Below, in pieces: positions 1-8,381 of a stretch of 64,000 nt of DNA (position 1 is its first letter; each line of letters starts with the position of its first letter). The notes beneath the pieces were generated by a model, which was not told the DNA's origin, ran no database searches, and worked only from the letters and a program-made list of their open reading frames with translations. Source of the stretch: an uncultured Acidimicrobiales bacterium (GTDB lineage Bacteria; Actinomycetota; Acidimicrobiia; Acidimicrobiales; Bin134); the NCBI GenBank assembly GCA_951813325.1, contig OX638350.1, positions 1,227,029 to 1,291,028 on the forward strand. The letters are read 5' to 3'. A program made the translations under genes and the position numbers.

Positions 1-2
1 AG

Positions 3-653
3 CCCTCTTCGGGTCCGCTCATGTGGCTGGCCGCTCGGGTTCTCACCGCGTCCGACCCCCGGTCGGAAGTCCGGGCGTGCATGCAGGCGATCGCTGAGGA
101 CAGAACCGCCCGATTCTTGTCGCGGGAGCTGCCGGTTGAAGCCGCAGTGTGTGTGCTCGGCTGGCCGGATCTGATCGGCCGCGCCCTGCGGCTGCGGGGC
201 GATCTGCGGGTGCTGGTCGTGGATGTGCTGGGGGAGGGTCACCACTTGGCGCGTCGATTGTCGGAACAGGACGGCTGGGTTGACGAGGTGGCTGGGAGCG
301 GGCTGGGAGCGGCCGCAGCTTCAGCAGACGTGGTGCTGTTGGAGACGGCCGCGGTCGGCCCTGAGGGGTTCCTCGCTGTAGCCGGGTCTCGGGCCGCGGC
401 GGCAGTCGCCCGAGCCGCCGAGGTACCGGTGTGGTTGGTTGCCGGCACCGGAACAGTCCTGCCCGGCCCGATGTGGGGTACATTGCTCAAGAGGGCCGTG
501 GGAATGGTTGAGGCCTGGGAGGCTGACGAAGAGGTTGTGCCGCTCGCATTGGCAGACCGAGTAGCCGGTCCCGACGGGCTGATCTCAGTTTCCGAGGCGG
601 TTTCCGATACCGATTGCCCTGTGGCCCCCGAGTTGTTCTGCGCAGTCATTTGA
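3..653 (+). CDS. IF-2B (eIF2B alpha/beta/delta)-like protein, 5' end outside window
   Basis: The frame is open from the window edge with no stop, so the true start is probably upstream; the first in-window ATG is at 21. The sequence resembles the C-terminal Rossmann half of the IF-2B/MtnA-like family. It shows a beta-strand 'RVLVVDVLGEGHHLARRL', then 'ADVVLLETAAVGPEGFL' and 'VPVWLVAGTGTVLP', which match the family's sugar-phosphate-binding core. Bacterial relatives act as sugar-phosphate isomerases, but the substrate cannot be told from this fragment. Its stop overlaps the proposed start of the next gene (TTGA), so the two are probably co-transcribed. The family call is moderate; the function is open. 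Confidence 0.6.
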   Translation, partial: PSSGPLMWLAARVLTASDPRSEVRACMQAIAEDRTARFLSRELPVEAAVCVLGWPDLIGRALRLRGDLRVLVVDVLGEGHHLARRLSEQDGWVDEVAGSGLGAAAASADVVLLETAAVGPEGFLAVAGSRAAAAVARAAEVPVWLVAGTGTVLPGPMWGTLLKRAVGMVEAWEADEEVVPLALADRVAGPDGLISVSEAVSDTDCPVAPELFCAVI

Positions 654-1999
654 CTAGCCAACGCCTGCTTCGTTCCGCCGAGCTTCGGCGGTTGGCTGTC
701 TCGTTGGCGGTGTTGATCGGAGCTGCCAGCAGCTGTGGGGGCAATGATCCCGTTGCTGCTCCGTCTCCGGTAGCCCCGACAGTTCTTGGCACCCCCGCTG
801 GGTCAGACGATCGAGTTCCGGAGGCCTCGGCAAGTCCGAACACGACGCCGAGGCCAGACACCGCGCTCAGTCCCACCCCAAAAGCGGTGTCGCCGTCTGC
901 TTCTGATTACTCGCCGACCCCATCTCCTGCTCCGACTATTGCTCCTACCCCCCTGCCCACCCCGCGGCCCCGGCAAGCGCGGCTGGCCTTCACCGGTGAC
1001 CTGCTATCGCATACGTCGGTGTTCAACACCGCCAAGGCCTTCGGCGGCGATGAGCTGGCCTACGACTACCGGCCTATGTTCGAGCAGGTGCGTGCCGCCT
1101 TGAGCCGCGTTGACCTGGCCATCTGCCACTTGGAAACCCCGCTTTCGCCCGACAACACCAATCTTTCCGGCTACCCCTTGTTCAACGCTCCCGGTGACCT
1201 GGCCGCTTCCATCGCTGACGTGGGCTACGACGGCTGCTCCACTGCCTCGAATCACTCCATAGACCAGGGGACCGGTGGGCTCTCCGCCACCCTCGACCTG
1301 TTCGACGAGGCTGATCTGGGCCACGCGGGCATGGCCCGCACCTCCCGGGAAGCCGCCACTCCCACTCTGTACGACGTGAATGGAATCACCATTGGCCACC
1401 TCTCCTACACCTATGGCCTCAACGGCTTGCTTCTCCCGGCTGACCAGCCCTGGGCGGTCAACGTCATCTCCGCTGACGACATCTTGGCGGAGGCCCGGAC
1501 GGCCATCGAGGCCGGGGCTGAGTTCACGGTGTTGAGCATCCACTGGGGCGCGGAGTACCGGGTGACGCCGACAGACCAGCAGCGGGCGCTGGCCAAAGAG
1601 CTCCTCGCCGGCGATGAGATCGACCTCATTGTCGGAACCCACGCCCATGTCATCCAGCCAGTGGAGTTCGTCGGCGGAAACTACGTGATCTACGGGTTGG
1701 GGAACTTCCTGTCGAACCAGTCGCCCCAGTCATGCCGGTCGTGCCCTCCGGAAAGCACCGATGGCGTCATCGTGGAGGTTGCCTTGCGGGAAGACGAATC
1801 TGGCGACATCGCGGTGGCCGCCATTGGCGCCACGCCGACATGGGTCGACCGGCGGACTTTTGCCATTGTTGACGTGTATGCCGCATTGGCTGCTGATTCC
1901 AGTCCGGAGCTCACCGGCCATCTCGAGCAGTCGGGGGCTCGGACCACCGCCACGCTTCGCAGCTACGGCGTGGATGTCGTGATCGCGGACGGACCGTAA
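650..1999 (+). CDS. CapA-family (poly-gamma-glutamate type) lipoprotein
   Basis: Starts at a TTG overlapping the upstream stop (TTGA); an upstream TTG at 614 is possible. The N-terminus is a lipoprotein-type signal: basic residues, a hydrophobic run and 'GAASSC' with the Cys near residue 29. A Pro/Ser/Thr-rich linker of about 80 residues follows, then a CapA metallophosphatase-like domain. Visible motifs are 'FTGDLLSH', 'CHLETPLS', 'ASNHSIDQG', 'SIHWGAEY' and 'GTHAHVIQP', the usual metal-ligand blocks. CapA/PgsA proteins take part in anchoring or making poly-gamma-glutamate, but many actinobacterial homologues have no proven role. No capB/capC neighbours are seen, so this is likely an extracytoplasmic hydrolase of unknown substrate. 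Confidence 0.85.
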   Translation: MTSQRLLRSAELRRLAVSLAVLIGAASSCGGNDPVAAPSPVAPTVLGTPAGSDDRVPEASASPNTTPRPDTALSPTPKAVSPSASDYSPTPSPAPTIAPTPLPTPRPRQARLAFTGDLLSHTSVFNTAKAFGGDELAYDYRPMFEQVRAALSRVDLAICHLETPLSPDNTNLSGYPLFNAPGDLAASIADVGYDGCSTASNHSIDQGTGGLSATLDLFDEADLGHAGMARTSREAATPTLYDVNGITIGHLSYTYGLNGLLLPADQPWAVNVISADDILAEARTAIEAGAEFTVLSIHWGAEYRVTPTDQQRALAKELLAGDEIDLIVGTHAHVIQPVEFVGGNYVIYGLGNFLSNQSPQSCRSCPPESTDGVIVEVALREDESGDIAVAAIGATPTWVDRRTFAIVDVYAALAADSSPELTGHLEQSGARTTATLRSYGVDVVIADGP

Positions 2000-2005
2000 C
2001 CAGCC

Positions 2006-2929
2006 ATGGCGGTGGCACGGGCGACTCCGAGTTCGACATCGCTGCTTGAAGCTTCCTTTCAGGCTGCATTGTTGGCCTGGGGTGAGCGGCGCCGGCGGGA
2101 TCTTCCCTGGCGACGCACCCGAGACCCGTGGGCAATTCTGGTTTCCGAGGTGATGCTCCAGCAGACCCAGATCGCCCGAGTGATTCCCCGCTATGAAGCC
2201 TTCATGGCTGAGTTTCCCAAACCCTCGGCCTGCGCGGCCGCCCCGGTGGCAGCAGTGATCCGGGCTTGGGAGGGGCTGGGGTACAACCGCCGTGCCGTGC
2301 AGCTGCATCGCTGTGCCCAGCAGATAGAGGAGTTTTATGGGGGGATCCCCCCGCGCGATCTTTCGGCTTTGCTGAAGCTGCCCGGTGTGGGGCCCTACAC
2401 CGCTCGGGCCGTGCTGGTGTTCGCCTATGAGCACGACGCCGGGGTTGTGGACACCAACGTGGGCCGAGTGCTGGCTCGATGGCAGGGTCGCCGCTTGAGG
2501 TCTGTCGAGGTTCAAGCGATGGCTGATGCAGCCGTACCCGCTGGATCAAGCTGGGCTTGGAACCAGGCTCTGTTCGATCTCGCAGCTGAGGTGTGCATCC
2601 GGCGAATCCCTCGATGCGAACAGTGCCCAGTGCGCTCGGCTTGCTGTTGGCAGGGCCGGGGGGCCGACCCGGCCGACGGCTCAGCCCGGGTCAGCGGCGG
2701 CCAATCCCGCTTCGAGGGCTCTGACCGCCAGGGGAGAGGTCGGCTGGTGGCCGCGCTCCGCCGCGGCCCGCTGTCGCCATCAGAAGTGGCCGAGGCCGCA
2801 GGCTGGCCGGATGACCCGCACCGGGCCGATCGGATCTTGGCCGGACTGGTAGCCGACGGCATGGCCGTCATCGGCGATGACGGCGCGACAACCTTGCCCG
2901 ACGCGAGGTCGTTTGAAGGCAGGAACTAG
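2006..2929 (+). CDS. mutY: A/G-specific adenine glycosylase
   Basis: Removes adenine mispaired with 8-oxoguanine in base-excision repair. The HhH-GPD core is clear: 'LPWRRTRDPWAILVSEVMLQQTQ' region with the catalytic Glu in 'SEVMLQQTQ', the helix-hairpin-helix 'LPGVGPYTARAV' and the catalytic Asp in 'VVDTNVGR'. A four-Cys iron-sulfur loop follows (C-x6-C-x2-C-x5-C, 'CIRRIPRCEQCPVRSAC'). At 307 residues it lacks the long NUDIX-like C-terminal domain of the E. coli enzyme and instead ends in a short winged-helix-like segment, as in shorter actinobacterial MutY proteins. ATG start 6 bases after the capA-like stop; no strong ribosome binding site. Confidence 0.93.
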   Translation: MAVARATPSSTSLLEASFQAALLAWGERRRRDLPWRRTRDPWAILVSEVMLQQTQIARVIPRYEAFMAEFPKPSACAAAPVAAVIRAWEGLGYNRRAVQLHRCAQQIEEFYGGIPPRDLSALLKLPGVGPYTARAVLVFAYEHDAGVVDTNVGRVLARWQGRRLRSVEVQAMADAAVPAGSSWAWNQALFDLAAEVCIRRIPRCEQCPVRSACCWQGRGADPADGSARVSGGQSRFEGSDRQGRGRLVAALRRGPLSPSEVAEAAGWPDDPHRADRILAGLVADGMAVIGDDGATTLPDARSFEGRN

Positions 2930-2942
2930 CCTTCGTCCTGTC

Positions 2943-2962
2943 AGGGGCAAGGTCTGCCCCCT
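2943..2962 (+). terminator. Weak stem-loop after mutY
   Basis: Arms AGGGGCA and TGCCCCCT pair around a five-base loop (AGGTC) with one bulged C. There is no T-run. It lies between mutY and the flavin reductase and could be a weak terminator, but it sits only about 15 bases before the next start. Confidence 0.3.
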
Positions 2963-2977
2963 GCTCGAGGAGTTCAT

Positions 2978-3475
2978 GTGTCTGACAGCCCGCCGCTCGA
3001 CTCGGCCATATTCCGCCAAGTGCTCGGACAGTTTCCCACCGGGGTGACCGTGGTCACCGCTGCGGGGCCTGACGGGCCTGCCGGGCTGGCCATTGGCTCG
3101 TTCGGCTCGGTGTCGCTCGACCCGGCGCTGGTGATGTTCATGCCGGGCAAGTCGTCCACCAGTTGGCCGGCCATCGAGGCCGCCGGCCATTTCGGGGTGA
3201 ACATCCTGGCTGAGGACCAAGTGGAGATGTCCAACCTGTTCGCCTCCAAAGCTGAGGACAAGTTTGCCGGCTTGGAGTGGGCGACGAAGATCACCGGTGC
3301 TCCCATATTCGAATCCTCGCTGGCGTGGATCGACTGCGAGATCGACCACGTGGTGGAGGGCGGCGATCACTGGATCGTCCTCGGGCGGGTGTTGGAACTG
3401 GGCGTCCAGCGTGACGACGTCGGGCCGCTGGTGTTCTTGGCCGGCAAATACGGCTCGTTCGACCCGATCGGCTAA
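2978..3475 (+). CDS. Flavin reductase-like (FMN-binding split barrel) protein
   Basis: GTG start five bases after GAGGAG. The 165-residue protein matches the flavin-reductase split-barrel family: 'FPTGVTVVTA', then 'GSFGSVSLDPALVMFMPGKSST', and 'FGVNILAEDQ' close to the flavin-contact strands. Members supply reduced flavin to a monooxygenase or bind FMN themselves. No oxygenase partner lies next to it. The next gene starts 6 bases downstream, so the pair is likely one transcript. Confidence 0.85.
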   Translation: MSDSPPLDSAIFRQVLGQFPTGVTVVTAAGPDGPAGLAIGSFGSVSLDPALVMFMPGKSSTSWPAIEAAGHFGVNILAEDQVEMSNLFASKAEDKFAGLEWATKITGAPIFESSLAWIDCEIDHVVEGGDHWIVLGRVLELGVQRDDVGPLVFLAGKYGSFDPIG

Positions 3476-3481
3476 CGGGCA

Positions 3482-4000
3482 ATGCCGCTGTATGCGCTGG
3501 GAGACATCGAGCCCGACATCCACCCTGATGCCTTCATCCACCCCCTGGCGGTAATCATCGGCCGGGTGAGCGTTGGAGCGGAGTCCACCATTTGGCCGGG
3601 GACAGTGCTCCGGGGCGACGGAGCAGGGATCACCATTGGGATCCGCACTTCCATCCAGGACAATGCCGTCATCCACAACACCGATGAGCTGTCCACCGTG
3701 GTGGGCAACGATGTGACCGTCGGCCATCTAGCCCACTTGGAGGGCTGCACAATTGAGGATGAAGCGCTGGTCGGCGTCGCTTCAGTCGTGCTGCACGAAG
3801 CGGTAGTGGGTCGGGGAGCACTGGTGGGGGCCAGTGCGGTGGTCACCAACCGTATGAAGATCCCACCGCTGGCCCTGGCGGTGGGCGTGCCCGCCAAGAT
3901 CCGTGAGGGCCACATGTCGGAAGGGCAGAATCGACAGGACGCCCAGGGTTATGTGGACCGAGGCCGCCGATATCGGGCTGAGATGCGCTTACTGGGCTGA
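3482..4000 (+). CDS. Gamma-carbonic-anhydrase-like left-handed beta-helix protein
   Basis: A 172-residue protein built of hexapeptide repeats ('IIGRVSVGAESTIWPG', 'ITIGIRTSIQDNAVIH', 'VVGNDVTVGH'). The family includes gamma carbonic anhydrases and PaaY/CaiE-like proteins, trimers with Zn or Fe at subunit interfaces. The first two ligand histidines are visible ('NAVIHNTD', 'TVGHLAH'). At the position where the third ligand His is expected ('LHG') this protein has 'LEG', with another His two residues earlier. Metal binding or anhydrase activity is therefore uncertain. It directly precedes the suf operon but has its own spacing of 52 bases, so co-transcription is not clear. Confidence 0.82.
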   Translation: MPLYALGDIEPDIHPDAFIHPLAVIIGRVSVGAESTIWPGTVLRGDGAGITIGIRTSIQDNAVIHNTDELSTVVGNDVTVGHLAHLEGCTIEDEALVGVASVVLHEAVVGRGALVGASAVVTNRMKIPPLALAVGVPAKIREGHMSEGQNRQDAQGYVDRGRRYRAEMRLLG

Positions 4001-4040
4001 TCGCCGGTAGTATTCAGGTAACCCACGTCGCAACCTTCGC

Positions 4041-4046
4041 TAGGAT
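4041..4046 (+). promoter_or_regulatory. Candidate -10 element (TAGGAT) for a leaderless sufB mRNA
   Basis: TAGGAT ends six bases before the sufB ATG, so transcription would start at or within a base of the start codon. No Shine-Dalgarno sequence is visible before this ATG, which fits leaderless initiation, common in actinobacteria. No good -35 hexamer stands out at the right distance. Confidence 0.4.
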
Positions 4047-4052
4047 TTTCAT

Positions 4053-5456
4053 ATGTCGTCGGAAGCCCTCGCCCTTGATCTAGGCCGGTACAAACTCGGC
4101 TGGAGCGATGAGGAAGATTACGTCTTCAAGCCCAAAAGAGGGCTGAACACCGACATCGTCCAGGAGATGTCGTGGATGAAGAGCGAGCCCGACTGGATGC
4201 GGAACTTCCGCTTGAAGTCGCTTGCCCGGTTCGAGAAGCGGCCCATGCCCAACTGGGGCGGCGACATGTCGGGCATCGACTTCGACAACATCTACTACTA
4301 CATAAAGCCCACCGAGGGTCTGGCCGACGACTGGGATGCAGTGCCGGACTCGATCAAGGACACCTACGAGAAGCTGGGCATTCCCGAGGCCGAGCGCAAG
4401 TACCTGGCCGGAGTGACCGCCCAGTACGAGTCCGAGGTGGTGTACCACCGCAACCGGGAAGACTTGGAGCGCCAAGGAGTGCTGTTCTGCGACATGGACA
4501 CCGCGCTCAAGGAGTATCCCGAGCTGGTGCAGGAGCACTTCGGTTCCATCATCCCGCCGGGCGACAACAAGTTCGCCTCCTTGAACTCCGCAGTGTGGTC
4601 GGGGGGCAGCTTCATCTACGTCCCGCCCGGTGTGACGGTGGACATGCCGCTTCAGGCCTACTTCCGCATCAACGCCGAGAACATGGGCCAGTTCGAGCGG
4701 ACCCTGATCATCGCCGACGAGGGTTCGCAGGTTCACTACATCGAGGGGTGTTCGGCTCCGGTGTATACCAGCGATTCGCTGCACTCCGCAGTGGTGGAGA
4801 TCCTGGTCAAGAAATCGGCCCGGGTCACCTACACCACCATCCAGAACTGGTCCAACAACGTGTACAACCTGGTCACCAAGCGGGCCAAGGTCGAGGCCGA
4901 AGGCCACATGGAGTGGATCGACGGCAACATCGGCTCCCGCCTGACCATGAAGTACCCCGCCGTAGTGATGGTCGGCCCCAAGGCCTCGGGCGAGGTGCTG
5001 TCGGTGGCCTACGCCGGTCCCGACCAGCATCAAGATGCCGGGGCCAAGATGACCCACGCCGCTCCCGAGACCACCTCCAAGATCGTGTCCAAGTCGATCT
5101 CCAACGGCGGCGGTCGCACCAGCTACCGAGGTCTGGTCCGGGTAGAGGACGATGCCTACGGCTGCCGCAGCCACGTCCAGTGCGACGCGCTGATCTTGGA
5201 CGAGGACAGCGTGTCCGACACCTACCCCTACATGGAGGTGGGCACCCGGGACGCGGAGATCGGCCACGAGGCCACCGTCTCCAAGGTGGCCGATGAGCAG
5301 CTGTTCTATCTGATGAGCCGGGGGCTGACCCAGGAGCAGGCCATGGGCATGATCGTCAACGGCTTCATCGAGCCGATCACCCGCACCTTGCCCATGGAGT
5401 ACGCCGTGGAGTGGAGCCGGCTTATCGAGTTGCAGATGGAGGGATCTGTCGGCTGA
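4053..5456 (+). CDS. sufB: Fe-S cluster assembly scaffold protein SufB
   Basis: SufB with SufC and SufD forms the SufBC2D scaffold that builds Fe-S clusters in the cytoplasm. The 467-residue length is typical. Hallmarks include 'YYYIKPTEG', '[18 protein letters not shown]', '[21 protein letters not shown]', and the C-terminal '[21 protein letters not shown]'. First gene of the half-operon sufB - small Cys protein - sufD - Rieske ferredoxin - sufC1. The stop overlaps the next ATG (TGATG), so translation is coupled. No SufR-type regulator gene lies upstream. Confidence 0.97.
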   Translation: MSSEALALDLGRYKLGWSDEEDYVFKPKRGLNTDIVQEMSWMKSEPDWMRNFRLKSLARFEKRPMPNWGGDMSGIDFDNIYYYIKPTEGLADDWDAVPDSIKDTYEKLGIPEAERKYLAGVTAQYESEVVYHRNREDLERQGVLFCDMDTALKEYPELVQEHFGSIIPPGDNKFASLNSAVWSGGSFIYVPPGVTVDMPLQAYFRINAENMGQFERTLIIADEGSQVHYIEGCSAPVYTSDSLHSAVVEILVKKSARVTYTTIQNWSNNVYNLVTKRAKVEAEGHMEWIDGNIGSRLTMKYPAVVMVGPKASGEVLSVAYAGPDQHQDAGAKMTHAAPETTSKIVSKSISNGGGRTSYRGLVRVEDDAYGCRSHVQCDALILDEDSVSDTYPYMEVGTRDAEIGHEATVSKVADEQLFYLMSRGLTQEQAMGMIVNGFIEPITRTLPMEYAVEWSRLIELQMEGSVG

Positions 5457-5827
5457 TGCCCATGCGGCAGGATTGCAAGTACTTCGAGAGCCGGTCGTAC
5501 CCCAATGGAGAGACCGTGCGGAAGTGCGATTTGGATTTGGCCCCCGAGGCCCCGTGGCGCTGTCCCGACGACTGCTCGGCCTATGAGCGCCGCATGGTTG
5601 ACGTGAACTGGTCGCACGGCACTCTGGTCACGCCGCCTACCCCTGAGGCACCGGACAGCGTGGGCAGCGACGACAGCATCGGCGCTCTGCTTGATGCCGC
5701 CGAGGACATCGTGAACGAAGCAGGCCCCCGGGTGATGGCTGAACTGGAGAAGGAGAAGTCCCGGAGAAGGTTGAGAGCGGGGGGCGGCGGAAAGGCCAAG
5801 CGGCGAAAGCGCCGTCGGCGTTCGTGA
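5456..5827 (+). CDS. Small Cys-containing protein of the suf operon, unknown function
   Basis: Starts at the ATG inside TGATG overlapping the sufB stop; its own stop overlaps the sufD GTG (GTGA). This gives a 123-residue protein that is not a known Suf component. The N-terminal part has four cysteines: 'MRQDCKYF', 'RKCDLDLAP' and 'WRCPDDCSAYERR', a pattern that could hold a Zn ion or Fe-S cluster. The middle is acidic ('LLDAAEDIVNEAG') and the C-terminus is very basic ('KAKRRKRRRRS'), suggesting nucleic-acid or acidic-partner contact. Position between sufB and sufD with tight overlaps argues that it is a real, co-translated gene linked to Fe-S assembly. Function is unknown. Confidence 0.75.
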   Translation: MPMRQDCKYFESRSYPNGETVRKCDLDLAPEAPWRCPDDCSAYERRMVDVNWSHGTLVTPPTPEAPDSVGSDDSIGALLDAAEDIVNEAGPRVMAELEKEKSRRRLRAGGGGKAKRRKRRRRS

Positions 5828-7095
5828 TCGATTCACAATTCACTCCCGAGGCGGCCGGTGCCATACCCGGCCCCGATTGGCTGGCCCGCCGTCGAGTAGC
5901 TGCCGCCGAGCAGGTGGCTGCCTCGGCTATGCCCTCGGTGGAAGAAGAACTCTGGCGGTATACCCCCATCGGGCAGCTAGACCTCGGCCGCTATCAGCTG
6001 GCTACCGACGCCGGCGCCCAATCACCGACTCCCATCCCCGGTCACTGTGCGATAGCCGACACCAGCAACGGCTGGCTGTGCGGGATGGAGTTGGCCCTCG
6101 AGACCGCAGCCCAAGGAGTGGAGGTCCGACCCTTGGGCGAGAGCGACGCCGAGCTGGCCGCATCGGTTGATGTCGACCTATTCGCCGTCATGAATGCGGC
6201 GTTCTCCGTTGAGCCGGTGTTGGTGCGGGTGCCCCCAGGGGTGAGCGTGGAAGGGCCCATCGTGGTGCGCCACTGGATCGACGCCGAAGGAGCCGCAGTT
6301 TTCCCCCGGTTGATCGTGGACGCGGGGGCCGATTCCTCGGTCGAGGTGCTGGAGCTGTACGGCTCAGCCGACGTTGCCGCATTCGTGAGCCCAGTGGTCG
6401 AGATCAGGGTGGCTTCCGCCGCCCGGGTCGGCTATCTGGCTATGCAGGATCTGGGTCCCAAGGTTTGGCACATCGGCTCGCAGGTCAGCCACATCGGCTC
6501 GCAAGCCCATATGCGGGCCTCCACTGCCGCGCTGGGCGGAGGGTATGCCCGAATGCGGCTGGACACCCATCTGTCCGGCCGGGGCGCCACCGGCGATCTC
6601 ATATCGCTGTATTTCGGCGACGGCGACCAGACTCTGGACTTTCGCACCTTCCAAGATCACGCCGCTCCCGATACCACCAGCAGCCTGCTGTTCAAGGGGG
6701 CGGTGGACGATTCCTCCCGTTCGGTCTACACCGGGCTGATCCGGGTTCGGCCCGAGGCCCGAGGCACCAACGCCTACCAGACCAACCGGAACATCAAGCT
6801 TTCGGAGGACGCCTGGGCCGAGTCGGTGCCCAACCTCGAGATTGAGAACAATGAGGTGCATTGCAGCCACGCTTCCGCGGTCGGCCCGATCGACGGCGAG
6901 CAGTTGTTCTACCTGGAGAGCCGGGGGGTTCCCACCGAGACCGCCGAGCGCCTGATTGTGACCGGGTTCTTCGACGAGGTGCTCGATCAGTTTCCTGTCC
7001 TGGAGGCGGTGCCTGCGGTGCGAGATCGGCTCCACTCCAAGATCGAGGGGTTTAGCCATCACCACGCCATTGAAAGAAACGGGTCGGGGGCGTGA
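5824..7095 (+). CDS. sufD: Fe-S cluster assembly protein SufD
   Basis: The SufD subunit pairs with SufB in the SufBC2D scaffold. The 423-residue protein has the SufB/D beta-helix core ('VRVPPGVSVEGPIVVRHW', 'LSGRGATGDLISLYFGDGDQ') and the conserved C-terminal block 'NNEVHCSHASAVGPIDGEQLFYLESRG', where the Cys and His are the SufD residues facing SufB. GTG start overlaps the upstream stop (GTGA) and its own stop overlaps the GTG of the ferredoxin gene, again GTGA. The start is supported by this coupling. Confidence 0.95.
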   Translation: MIDSQFTPEAAGAIPGPDWLARRRVAAAEQVAASAMPSVEEELWRYTPIGQLDLGRYQLATDAGAQSPTPIPGHCAIADTSNGWLCGMELALETAAQGVEVRPLGESDAELAASVDVDLFAVMNAAFSVEPVLVRVPPGVSVEGPIVVRHWIDAEGAAVFPRLIVDAGADSSVEVLELYGSADVAAFVSPVVEIRVASAARVGYLAMQDLGPKVWHIGSQVSHIGSQAHMRASTAALGGGYARMRLDTHLSGRGATGDLISLYFGDGDQTLDFRTFQDHAAPDTTSSLLFKGAVDDSSRSVYTGLIRVRPEARGTNAYQTNRNIKLSEDAWAESVPNLEIENNEVHCSHASAVGPIDGEQLFYLESRGVPTETAERLIVTGFFDEVLDQFPVLEAVPAVRDRLHSKIEGFSHHHAIERNGSGA

Positions 7096-7433
7096 CCGGG
7101 GATCGAGTGGCGCTGTGCCCGCTTGACGAGTTGGGCGACGGGGAAGCCCGGAGGTTCGACGTCGAGGCTGGCGGCTTGGCTCACCAGGTGGCGGTTGTCC
7201 GGCTGGGAGATGACCTGTACGCTCTGGGCGATACGTGCAGCCACGCCGACTACTCGCTGGCCGAGGGGGAAGTGGACGCCGAAGAGGGCACCATCGAATG
7301 TTGGAAGCACGGCAGCCTGTTCTGCTTGTCAACCGGCGCGGCCGAGACATTGCCCGCCATTCGCCCGGTGCCGGTCTATGACGTGGGCGTCGAAGATGGG
7401 CAGGTTTGGTTGGAGGTCGGCCACGGTGAGTAG
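7092..7433 (+). CDS. Rieske-type [2Fe-2S] ferredoxin in the suf operon
   Basis: A 113-residue protein with both Rieske ligand pairs: 'DTCSHADYSL' (C-x-H) and 'IECWKHGSLF' (C-x2-H). Such small Rieske proteins are often annotated as ferredoxin subunits of non-heme iron oxygenases, but here the gene lies between sufD and sufC. In this setting it may pass electrons during cluster assembly. Start GTG overlaps the sufD stop; its last bases overlap the sufC1 GTG at 7426. There is no oxygenase subunit nearby on this strand. Confidence 0.9.
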   Translation: MTGDRVALCPLDELGDGEARRFDVEAGGLAHQVAVVRLGDDLYALGDTCSHADYSLAEGEVDAEEGTIECWKHGSLFCLSTGAAETLPAIRPVPVYDVGVEDGQVWLEVGHGE

Positions 7434-8220
7434 GCCAGCCCGGAGCGAGCTGGTTGTCGATGGACTCCATGTCCGAGTCGGCGGGCAGATGGTGCTGAAT
7501 GGGGTAAACCTGCGGGTGGGATCCGGCGAGGTCCACGCCGTGATGGGGCCCAATGGGTCGGGCAAGTCGACCCTGGCCTACGCCATCATGGGCCGTCCCG
7601 GCTATGAAGTCACCGCGGGGTCGATCGGCCTGAACGGTGTCGACTTGGTGGACCTCTCCCCGTGGGAACGGGCCCATGCCGGGCTGTTCTCCACCCAGCA
7701 GTACCCCACCGAGGTGCCGGGCGTGGGCTTGGAGATCATGCTGGAAGAGGCGGTGGCCGCCGTCGGTGGGGACCGAAGCGCAGTGGAAGCCCAAGTGGCA
7801 GCCGAGGCCGATTTGGTCGGCTTTGACGTCGAGTTGCTGTACCGGTCGTTGAACGTCGATCTGTCCGGGGGGGAGATGAAGCGAAGCGAGGCGGTGCAGC
7901 TCGGAGTGCTTCGCCCCCGCATCGCCATCTTGGACGAGTTGGACAGTGGTCTCGATGTGGACGCCCTAGCCGCGGTGAGCCATCGCATTGAGCAGGCCAC
8001 CCACCAAGACGATCTCGGCGTGCTCGCCATCACCCACTTCAGCCGCCTGCTGACTGTGCTCCACGCCGATGTGGTCCACGTTTTGATCGACGGTGTTATC
8101 CGGGAGACCGGAGGCCCTGAACTGGCCGCACAGTTGGAGGAAACCGGCTACGACCCCTGGATTGATGACCGCTCCGTCGCCCCTGTTGAAATCCACCTAG
8201 GAGGAGACCCATGGCTCTAG
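7426..8220 (+). CDS. sufC: SufC ATPase, divergent copy (sufC1)
   Basis: ABC-type ATPase of the SufBCD complex. GTG at 7426 overlaps the Rieske stop and gives 264 residues. Motifs: Walker A 'GPNGSGKST', signature 'LSGGEMKRSE', Walker B 'IAILDELDSGLD' and the H-loop 'AITHFSRLL'. It differs clearly from the second copy at 15156-15914: the Q-loop region reads 'STQQYPTEVPG' instead of 'AFQYPQEFPG', and the acidic Walker B continuation is DEL rather than DET. The stop TAG is part of the CTAG into which the MITE inserted. A strong ribosome binding site and ATG overlap its 3' end. Confidence 0.93.
   Translation: MSRPARSELVVDGLHVRVGGQMVLNGVNLRVGSGEVHAVMGPNGSGKSTLAYAIMGRPGYEVTAGSIGLNGVDLVDLSPWERAHAGLFSTQQYPTEVPGVGLEIMLEEAVAAVGGDRSAVEAQVAAEADLVGFDVELLYRSLNVDLSGGEMKRSEAVQLGVLRPRIAILDELDSGLDVDALAAVSHRIEQATHQDDLGVLAITHFSRLLTVLHADVVHVLIDGVIRETGGPELAAQLEETGYDPWIDDRSVAPVEIHLGGDPWL
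8199..8213 (+). promoter_or_regulatory. Strong ribosome binding site plus ATG at the end of sufC1, now reading into the MITE
   Basis: AGGAGG at 8199-8204 lies six bases before ATG at 8211. This ATG overlaps the end of sufC1 just as the sufS ATG overlaps the end of sufC2 at the other locus (both read ATGGCxCTAG). The frame now runs through the MITE as a 57-codon ORF (8211-8384) ending at the element's far border. It is probably the start site of a lost or displaced downstream gene. Confidence 0.6.
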
Positions 8221-8381
8221 TGGTGTGTCGTGGGTTTATTCGCGCGTGTCCTGCTAGGCATCGACGCCCCTCGCGGCGTTGCCCCTCCTTGCCGTACGCT
8301 GGAAGTATGGCTGCGTCGGTGCGCCTTGCGAGGAACGCCGCTGCCGTCGCAATCCACGGCGCTAAACCCACGACACACCAC
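8220..8381. mobile_element. IS630/Tc1-mariner-type MITE, copy 1 (162 bp)
   Basis: A 162-bp element with no transposase. Its ends are a perfect 19-bp inverted repeat (GTGGTGTGTCGTGGGTTTA at the left). It is flanked by TA on both sides (8218-8219 and 8382-8383) inside the sequence C-TA-[element]-TA-G. TA duplication within CTAG is the known target habit of IS630-family elements. A second copy of identical length is at 20743-20904 and differs at two bases (8225/20748 and 8298/20821). The insertion leaves the sufC1 stop TAG intact because the element begins with G. Confidence 0.88.

Noticed and set aside
4080..5267. 395-codon minus-strand open frame opposite sufB
   Set aside because: His/Val/Gly-rich shadow translation; sufB is certain in the other strand.
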